Of a DNA stretch of 12,241 nucleotides, positions 1 through 6,839 are shown in pieces. The notes beneath the pieces were generated by a model. It saw only the letters and a list, made by a program, of their open reading frames with translations. It ran no database searches and was not told where the DNA came from. Numbering within the stretch: position 1 is the stretch's first letter; every line of letters begins with the position of its first letter. Origin of the DNA: Stephanodiscus triporus (Eukaryota > Bacillariophyta > Thalassiosirophyceae > Thalassiosirales > Thalassiosiraceae); contig JALLAZ010000758.1 in the NCBI GenBank assembly GCA_036939755.1, positions 1 through 12,241 of the forward strand, given 5' to 3'. A program made the translations under genes and the position numbers.

Positions 1-1155
1 CCCCCCCACTGCACACTCACTCCGTCGGTGACCATGCCACTTCTCAAGCGGGTTCCTCCCGAAGACATCGCACATCTATGTGCTGGGGCATCTATAATTA
101 TTGTCATCCCTCCATCTTCTAAGGCGACGTCATCGGTTGTGCGTGCTCGGCGTCACTTCTACTCCAGGGCATTCAATCAGAGAACGTATATTGAGAGGCA
201 AGAATTGGGTGACAAATCAATTTCGGTCGTTCATGCTCTGTGCATGTTGTTGTTGCGCCTATGGATAATAGATATTGACGTGAAAGAGGGAAAGAAGGAA
301 GGAGGGAACAAGAATCAGTTGTCGGGCATGGGAGTTGTTTTGAGGCTTGGAAGAATAAATGATTCGATGGCTTTTCTGAGCGACAGGGTATGGGCTTGTG
401 TATTGACATTCAAATAGGAGAGAGATTGAGGTGGGGATGAATAGGGGGTAGTTACATACAGCGAAAAAATTAAAAGCTATAGGGAACTACAGTGTTCCCT
501 ACTGTGGAAAATTTAACTAGTGTTTTTTAGATCTTGCAAAAAGGGAGGCCATTAATGTGATGGGTGCCAGGACATGCCTGTACGGTACCTACCGATAGGT
601 AGTTACAGTACAGCCGCTGGACTGGTATGCAGATATGGGTGGACTGGACCTAGGTTCGTCATCCCCTCGACGGACACATGATGTCATGATTGGATACATC
701 CCAAGCCTAAGCTAATCCTACCTAAGTGTGAAAACTAGTCAAGTGCTCGTGGTGCCAAAAAGTGAAGGGTTTAGTATCCCAAGATGCGAACCCAAACCTG
801 AACCCCTGGCCCCTGACTGCCTGGGGACAAAGTGTCGCCCCATCGACCATCCTGGTCATCCCCAGGGGTCAGGGAGAGAGCACACCCACCCGTGACGAGG
901 GCATCGAGACGGACCCCAACGGACGCCTGTATCCAGCGGGCGTCGGGAAAGTCCTTCACGGTCTGAAACCACATGAAAAACCTGTCCCCTAACGATGACA
1001 AAGAAAAACCGTATTCCCATTGTTACCCAGCTTTATTGTTCAACCATCACAAGCTGATGATGTCATTCTGCGCTGGGCGTAGTTTTGGGATCCTATACGA
1101 TGGCACAACTACGCCAAAATTACCCCCATTTTGTCGATGATCAAGTGGAGAACAC
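1..1155. other. Left flank without a recognisable gene
   Basis: Open frames exist at 28-417 (plus), 173-409 (minus) and 762-1001 (both strands), but none shows a domain or convincing coding character. Visible structure is limited to short inverted repeats: AGGGAAC/GTTCCCT at 481-500, and GGCGTAGTT (1076-1084) with AACTACGCC (1107-1115). The latter lies just past the recombinase relic's stop and could belong to that element's end. Confidence 0.5.
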
Positions 1156-1410
1156 TTATTCCCAGTCATAATCAGAAAGAACACATGTGCTTGTTACGTC
1201 ATGAAATGCATTGCCATGTACGTTGACGAACTTGAAATTACGTTTCATCTTTGTAGTCACATCCTCGGAATAGCACGCGAGCTGTTCCCGGATGTACTTT
1301 TTGAAAGTTGCGCCCCTCCAGCGCCCCATTTTCTGAATTTGGGTGTCCAAGTACCCCGACAGGACCAGAGTGTTGGCCCCGCCGCATGGGGTGGTGGCGG
1401 TGGTGGCGGC
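1156..1410 (-). pseudogene. C-terminal fragment of a tyrosine recombinase (mobile-element relic)
   Basis: The minus-strand frame reads ANTLVLSGYLDTQIQKMGRW and then continues with RGATFKKYIREQL before a stop at 1158-1156. This has the shape of the end of a tyrosine-recombinase catalytic domain: a GRW in place of the usual GH motif, then a conserved Thr and the likely nucleophilic Tyr in TFKKYIR. Crypton- and DIRS-like elements carry such recombinases. The frame is open only to about 1410, where it meets an in-frame stop next to a GGT-rich tract, so the N-terminal part and the Arg/His residues of the active site are missing. It is therefore a relic, or the last exon of a gene whose rest is not visible. 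The family call rests on motif shape, not on a search. Confidence 0.55.
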
Positions 1411-2179
1411 ACATCAGTGGGCCTCAGCAGCTTATTCTGCTGCCGCACCAGCAGTGGCAGATCATCAGCAGCAGAGGAATGCTATGTCAGTCAATGATGA
1501 TCGTGAGATGGCTGAGACTCATTGCCAGCGGGGTAGGTCAGCTAGCACGGTGCGCAACAACCAGTTCGATGACTGGTGGTATGGAGTGGAGGATGTCAGT
1601 AACATCACCAATATTTGATGACGTTACCTGCGTGTCTTTTTTTGTTTGGTGCATAGTGAACACATGATTGCATTTTGTTTTCATCCTTTACATGACTGTT
1701 AGATATGTTCTAATTGCAATTAGCATATTATTTATTTGGTCACTACGATTGATATAATTACTTGAACTTAAATCCTCATGGTTCCTTCACTCTCTTTACC
1801 GGGCCCAACAAATTTTATTTTTTTCTTTCAGGGTGAACGGAGAATGACGTAAATTGTGCTCACTCTGTCCCACATTTATTCGTTTGAGCTGAGCTTCAAA
1901 TTTCGACTTTCCGGTTGAATTGCTTATTATCTCTACTATCATCATTTATTCATTTATGGCGGCCTGCCGTCGGCAATGATGCCATTTTGGCTATCGCTGC
2001 CGATGGCGGGCGAGCCCTTCCCCCGTGGCATCATCCACGATGAGAGCAGGAAGTTCTCGATAATCGCGTGCTGCAACCCGTCGCGCTACGACTTACGACA
2101 TAGACTGAGAAGCCCAATGCATCATTAGAGTAAATAATTGATATAGCTAGCTCACTTTCGATTCGCGCGATGTTGATAT
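1411..2179. other. Mostly AT-rich intergenic stretch left of the FIST-IGPS 3' end
   Basis: A GGT/CAG-rich segment at about 1385-1490 gives chance open frames on both strands. From 1620 to 1950 the sequence is AT-rich with no gene signal. The part nearest 2180 should contain the 3' UTR and polyadenylation region of the minus-strand gene; no clear AATAAA-type signal can be assigned. The island at 1976-2128 is listed separately. Confidence 0.5.
1976..2128 (+). other. GC-rich island with a 50-codon open frame, unassigned
   Basis: Positions about 1957-2105 are clearly more GC-rich than the AT-rich flanks. From ATG at 1976 a frame of 50 codons (MMPFWLSLPMAGEPFPRG at the start; ACCNPSRYDLRHR later) runs to TAG at 2126-2128. 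It points toward the 3' end of the FIST-IGPS gene. No family is recognised. It may be an isolated exon, a gene relic or chance. Confidence 0.2.
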
Positions 2180-5100
2180 CTATAGAGACAATCTGACCAG
2201 GGAATCGGCCACATCTTCCTCGTTGACCGCGGCGATGCCCCCGCCAACAATCGCACCAAATGCTCCGGCATCCTTCAACGCCCGTACGTACGTTGCACTA
2301 TCCCCATCGATGGCGCCCACTATACCCACCCGACCTTCAACCAAAATTGGAACGTCGTCGCCGTTCTTCTCTCGGAACGACGCCAGCGCCTCGCTCTGGA
2401 GCAATTTCAGCGCTTGCTCCCCACTGCCGTCGAAACCGAATGTTTCCAGATCGCGATTGGAAACCACCAATGCGACAACGCTCCCGGCCCCGAGCTTGTT
2501 TAACATCGAGATCTGTACCTCCGATGTGACGCTCGCGACCACCTGGAGCTGGACGGTACTTGCAATCTTGGTCAGATAAAGCAAATCCTTGCCCTCCAAG
2601 GCGCCCACTATCAATGTCACGGCATCGGCGCCAGCCAAACGAAGTTTGTACAATTGATACGGGTAAAGTAGGAGGTCTGACGCTAGGACAGGAGGCGCCA
2701 CGACTCCATCTCCATCACTTGTATTGAGGGACTCCGCCACGGCAGCGGCATCGGACGCCTCCCTCGCCTTGGTGATGTCGTCCATTGAACCGCCGAAAAG
2801 GACACCATCGCTGTTGACAGAAATGGCGGGCGCACCAGCTGCGGTGAGTTGCTTGACGAGCTTTGATAGGTCGTATCGCTTTCGTAAGCTTCCCGATACC
2901 GGCTCCATTCTCTTACACTCCTGTACAAGCATGTTCATAAGGACACGATTAAGACCCGGGTCAGAGATCTTCACTGGATAAGGATCGAACACGAATGAAA
3001 TGCACAAATCTGAAGAATCTCACCGGTATGATAACGAATTTGCCATCGGCGCCCGCCCTCTTCACCGACCCGATCCAATCCCTCGGCTTGGGCGACGCCG
3101 GATCTTGCATCGCCACCTTCGTGTTCGTCAAAAGCTGAGCAAGCGGGACCCGCTCCCTCAGGCGATCGACCTGAGTTTCCTTCTCCCACATGTAACCCTC
3201 CAGCGCGGACGTCGGCTTGGCCGTCTTCTCGGCGACGCTCCACTCGACGGTACTGACCGACAGTGCGCGGCCGGAGTGAATTTCGCGACGTCGCACGACG
3301 AGCTCCCCGTCCTCGGATCGCGGAGCGCCGCCCCCCCAGGCCTCAGATCGATCGACGCCGTCATCCGGGGCGATTTTCTTGGACGCGAGCGAGCGCCTCT
3401 CGTCCTCGGCAGCGAGCTGCCTTGATGCGGACTCCTCCTCCGCCTCGATGGCCGCGGCGTTCGCGGCGTCGGCCGCGGCCTTTCGGGGGGAGTAGAACGG
3501 TCGTTTCGTCTTGCTGCGGAAAACGACGTATTGGGAGCTGCTCCCGTGCAGCATGTTATCGTTGACGCCGCCGCCGGTCGTCGGTCCCGCGAACGTGCCG
3601 TCGAGCTTGCCCAGGACTCCGTTGGCGAAGAAGCCGAAAATGCTCGAGGTCGACGGCAGGTAATTAATTGCCATGTTACTCTCGTACCCGGCCTTTCCCC
3701 CGAATAACTTCACGCCACGGTCGAGCGTTGGCAAAACAAGACAAGCCGTGGGTGGACTCGCGGCATCTTCTCCGCCCATCAAGGTCGATTCCAACTCCCT
3801 TTTTTTGTACCCCGTCCACAACGCCTCGACCTGCAAATGATATTTCGGAGAGTACATCGTCCATCGGTGGTTAGTGGAAGGTCTCGGTAAGAGACCAGCG
3901 AAAAAAAAGAATACTCCCCCCCTCCCCCCCCAAAAAAATAGAACAAACTCGCCTCCTTTTTCGCGAACTCTCCATCCCTGACGAAGAATCTACACCTAGC
4001 TCCGACGCTCACGTTCACGCTCCCCAACGGGAACGTCACCGACCCGTCCTTCATCCCCGCGCTCGCGACCTGCCGGACGGTGAAACGATGTCCCTCCCCC
4101 TTCGCCAGCCTCGCGAGCTCGTTCGGCGTACGACCGACGACTCCCCCCCCCCGCTCGAGCCCGATGAGGAGCGCTCTTCTCATGTACGCCCGATCGTCGT
4201 CCGACAGACGATTCATAACGAAGTTCGCCTCCGCCAACGGAGGCTTGGGTATGCGAGCCTTGGCGTAGTCTGCCATGAGTCGCGCGCGCTTGGCCTCCCT
4301 CTTCTGGGATTCCGAAGCCCCGTCGTCTTCTTCGTCGTCGTCGTTGTCCTCCTCCTCCCCCGAACTGTCCTCGTCGTTCCTTCCCCCCGCCTCGTCTTCG
4401 TCCACGGTGGCCGCCTCGTCGAGCACGATTGCGCCGATCGTCGACCTGCTCGCCTGATCGGCATCGTCGTCCTCCCCCTCGTCCCCTTCCTCGTATCTCG
4501 GAGATTTCGACGACGAGGACAACGACGAGGTGGAGGAGCGCCCTCTCCCCGTGGCGACGACGCGATACACCCCCCCGACCGGCTTCGCGCCCTGCGCTAT
4601 CATGGTATCGACCCTAACGTCGCCCCGTAGCGCGACGCCGACGCATCCGTCGCCGTATATTGCGTTCTCGGCAGCGGACGACGACGAGTACGAGCGCGTC
4701 GGGGACGTCGACGAGGATCGACGTTCCTCCTCCTCCTCCTCCTCCCCCCCCTTCGCGGAATACGCGAATATCCTCGCCCGGGACAACGACGAGACCGTCG
4801 ACGCGATGCCGCCGAACGTCGTCCCGCGCGGGTACGCGACCGACAGACATCCGAGGAAGTCGTCGATGTCATTCTGGAATGCGGGGGAGGGCAAGACCAT
4901 GAATATCGGCCCGTCGTCGTCGTCGTCCACGTCGTCGTCCACGTAGTCGTCTCCGAAGCCGCCGAGGCCGACGTCTCTCTTCCACCCCTCCACCGTCCCC
5001 GGCCTCGTCGGATCGAATTCCGTAGCGTCGTCCCTCCTCCTCCCCCCCCCCCTTCCGCCGCCCCCCGACAATCGAAACGTGCGTACCTCCACGTCCGGGA

Positions 5101-5883
5101 GCAGGGCCAGCGTCACGGATACCGCCGGGGTCCCCTCCGACTCAACGACGCGGGCGGCGCGGCCGCCTCCTCCTCCTCCCCCTCCTCCCCCCCCCGGCCC
5201 GACGACGTCGACGACGCATTCGCTCCCGATGACCCCCCCCGCGGTCCCGCCCACCAGATGTCGTATTCCGCCGTACCCCCCCTCCCTCGTCGCCGAACGC
5301 AGTACCAGCGGAACGATCCTCGACGGCGCGTCGTACAGGCTCGACGCCGCGACTATCGCCAGGTCGATCATCTTCTTCTTCGTCGTCGTCGGAGTCTTAG
5401 TCGTCGTCTTCTTCTTCTTCTCGCCATGATCATCGACGACAACGGGGGGGGGAGGTGGAGGAGGAGGAGGGGGGGGGAGGGAGGCGAGCGCCATGGACGT
5501 CGCCTCGTATATCGCGACGTCCAATTCCGGATGCGTCGAGTATCCCGTCGAGAAGACCTGGGGTTCCACCCTCGCCGTCGTCGTCGTTCCGCCGATCGTG
5601 CCGTCGTCGTCGTCGTCGTCGGACGACGACGACAACGACATCGTCTTTTTGACGATCGTGGCGGATAATCGTCGATGTCGATGTCGATGTCGATGTCCTC
5701 CTCCCGTCCCCCCGCGAAAGCATTCCATCGTCCTCGTCGACGTCGACGACGGAGGAGGCGGCGGCGGAACGTCGACGACGACGACGGCGACTCCGACTCC
5801 GGCGGGGGGGGGACGGATCGCGAACGACGAGGCGGGTGGGACGACGAAGGAGGAAGACGACGAAGCGAGGATCGGCCACCGCC

Positions 5884-5917
<34 letters not shown>

Positions 5918-5983
5918 CGCCGCGAGGGAGGAAAGGCAGCAGCAGGGCCACCACCACCGCCCGACGACGAACGGCGTTCTCAT
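2180..5983 (-). CDS. FIST domain protein fused to an IGPS-family TIM barrel (three exons)
   Basis: Exons 5983-3953, 3830-3024 and 2920-2180 join in frame to about 1192 residues, with the stop TAG at 2182-2180. Residues 1-60 are a hydrophobic, Ser-rich leader with Phe motifs (SSFVVPP, ASSFAIRPP) resembling a diatom plastid signal. Residues about 144-410 match FIST_N (GGTAGGVIGS at 245-254). Residues about 445-782 match FIST_C (GCVGVALRGDVRVDT at 446-460; RCRFFVRDGE at 663-672; the SIFGFFANGVLGKLDGTF block in exon 2). An Ala/Glu-rich linker leads to an IGPS-like domain, about 884-1192, with its N-terminal helix (YMWEKETQVDRLRERVPL) and barrel (IIPECKR, SNRDLETF, LVEGRVGI). FIST is a predicted small-ligand sensor; IGPS makes indole-3-glycerol phosphate in tryptophan synthesis. 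Several IGPS catalytic positions are altered, so enzymatic activity is doubtful. Runs of Ser, Pro, Gly, Asp and Glu interrupt the FIST part. The domain calls are firm by eye; the exact start is the first Met of the long frame. Confidence 0.85.
2921..3023 (-). other. Intron 2 of the FIST-IGPS gene
   Basis: The intron is 103 nt, phase 0 and GT-AG. The donor is ATACCG|GTGAGA and the acceptor TTGTACAG|GAGTGTAAG. It splits the first catalytic strand of the IGPS barrel between FVIIP and ECKRM. Both open frames run past the junction but lose IGPS similarity outside the exon limits, which supports splicing here. Confidence 0.85.
3831..3952 (-). other. Intron 1 of the FIST-IGPS gene, apparent GC-AG type
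   Basis: The intron is 122 nt and phase 0. On the coding strand the donor reads GAG|GCGAGT and the acceptor TTGCAG|GTCGAG. Codon 677 of exon 1 ends exactly at 3953, and exon 2 resumes at 3830 in the frame of the downstream FIST_C sequence, giving FAKKE-VEALWTGYKK. No GT donor nearby restores this frame; the two GT dinucleotides just downstream fall in the wrong phase. The intron carries a coding-strand T-run followed by two long G-runs. A second AG six bases downstream (GTCGAG|GCG) would remove only two residues, so a small alternative acceptor is possible. Confidence 0.72.
4911..4945. repeat. Interrupted CGT/GTC triplet repeat encoding an Asp run
   Basis: The array is made of GTC units with GTCCAC interruptions. 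On the minus strand it encodes the Asp/Val-rich stretch at residues about 347-357, in an insertion between FIST_N segments. Similar imperfect triplet tracts (about 4318-4365 and 4500-4530) encode the acidic region at residues about 495-556. Confidence 0.85.
5599..5640. repeat. TCG/GAC triplet repeats forming a near-perfect inverted repeat
   Basis: Positions 5603-5620 are six GTC units. Positions 5622-5639 are six GAC-type units with one mismatch. A single base separates the arms. Read on the coding (minus) strand this encodes a Ser run followed directly by an Asp run (residues about 116-127). Because the two codon arrays are reverse complements, the DNA and mRNA can fold back on themselves. 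Confidence 0.9.
5884..5917. repeat. (CGA)n microsatellite encoding a Ser run
   Basis: About eleven CGA units on the plus strand lie near the 5' end of the FIST-IGPS coding sequence. On the minus strand they are read as TCG codons, giving the uninterrupted Ser tract at residues about 24-33 of the leader. Slippage would change the length of the putative targeting peptide without shifting the frame. Confidence 0.9.
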
Positions 5984-6512
5984 TTTTTTGTTTCTTATTC
6001 GGGAAAGGTAGGTAGGGGGGGGGAGGGGGTTGATCTGCTCCTGTTGGTTTCGTCCTTCCTTCCTTCCTTCCTTAGCTAAGTAGCTCTCTTCCTTTTCTTA
6101 ATCTTCTTCTCTCCTCCTTTTTACGATATATTATTTGGTCGCGGCTTATAATCCCCAGTGTTTTTGTCATTGTTCCCTCGGGCTCCACAGTGTCAAACTT
6201 CGTAGAGGAGTACGGCAGTGGCGATGACATTACGATTGGGCAGAACTTGAGCTCTACCCGAAAAAGATTCTCATCTTTGGAAGCTTACTTACGTATCTAG
6301 AGTAGAGGTAGGTAGATAGAGAATTGCGACTGACGACGGTGCATGCACATGCGTTCGTTCGGAAAGATTTTTTTTCGCGGGGACGGCTGTCACATGCAAA
6401 ACATCTTCCGACGAAACCTTCTCACCTCTACATGATTAGTATTCATCCGAAATAACTATCCTTTGGATGAGGTGATCCATACTATTTCCAACACGAAAGG
6501 CAATTATTTCTA

Positions 6513-6755
6513 ATGGACACTAAAATATATGAAATTCGCCACAAATTAGATACCATACTTAGGTTACTGCGCAAGAAAATCGCGCCACCAGAGCTCTCGT
6601 CTCCGCCAGCGGACGGAGAAGATGAGAAGATCGATTCGATTCTATCATCAACAAACGACACGAACAAAATCATCGCCCAACGCCTACTGGAATCACGACC
6701 GACCACTGACTCGCACAGTGTGGAGATGGCGAGGGCGTCGTTCCTCCACCCATAA
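6513..6755 (+). CDS. Small ORF of unknown status upstream of the RRM gene (80 aa)
   Basis: This ATG-initiated frame encodes 80 residues, starting MDTKIYEIRHKLDTILRLLR. The first half looks helical, with regular hydrophobic spacing, and is followed by an acidic and polar segment. No known domain is recognised. Its base composition is more AT-rich than the RRM coding sequence that starts 84 bp downstream. Three readings are possible: a separate short gene, an upstream ORF in the RRM leader, or a true first exon. In the last case a GT at 6718 and an AG at 6848-6849 would join the two frames in phase 1 (intron 6718-6849), but that donor (A|GTGTGG) is weak. A chance ORF is also possible. Confidence 0.25.
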   Translation: MDTKIYEIRHKLDTILRLLRKKIAPPELSSPPADGEDEKIDSILSSTNDTNKIIAQRLLESRPTTDSHSVEMARASFLHP

Positions 6756-6787
6756 AATCAATCAACACACCCTCGCATCCCATCCCT

Positions 6788-6838
6788 GCCTCCCTCCCTC
6801 CCTCCCTCCCTCTCTCTCGATTCGATTCGATTCGATTC
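6788..6838. repeat. CTCC/CT tract and four GATTC units abutting the start codon
   Basis: A (CTCC)n tract at about 6788-6811 passes into CT dinucleotides, then four perfect GATTC pentamers at 6819-6838. The RRM gene's ATG (6840-6842) begins in what would be the next unit (GATG). Expansion or contraction would change the spacing upstream of the start. The tract is pyrimidine-rich and would also suit a 3' splice site if the upstream ORF is an exon. Confidence 0.9.
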
Positions 6839-6839
6839 G

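Larger units (their letters stand above)
5984..6839. promoter_or_regulatory. Divergent intergenic region between the FIST-IGPS and RRM genes
   Basis: These 856 bp separate two start codons that point away from each other, so both promoters should lie here. Visible features are a G-run with GGTA repeats at 6003-6030, a (CCTT)n tract at 6053-6073, an AT-rich stretch around 6121-6135, a T-run at 6367-6374, a short ORF at 6513-6755, and CTCC/CT plus GATTC repeats directly before the RRM start. A CATAAAAT stretch at about 6750 followed by ATCAATCAACACACCC looks like a core promoter and 5' leader. No specific factor site is claimed. Confidence 0.55.

Noticed and set aside
28..417. Plus-strand ORF of 129 codons at the left edge
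   Set aside because: No domain, ordinary composition, an open minus-strand frame overlaps it, and there is no supporting context.
762..1001. 76-codon ORFs on both strands
   Set aside because: Neither has recognisable similarity; a moderately GC-rich stretch lacking stops is enough to explain them.
4088..6079. Long ORFs in other frames across the first FIST-IGPS exon (for example 4088-4630, 5493-6011 and 5675-6079 on plus; 5430-5957 on minus)
   Set aside because: They arise because triplet repeats and GC-rich codons keep all frames open. Their translations are Arg/Ser/Pro low complexity with no domain, while the 5983-3953 frame carries FIST motifs.
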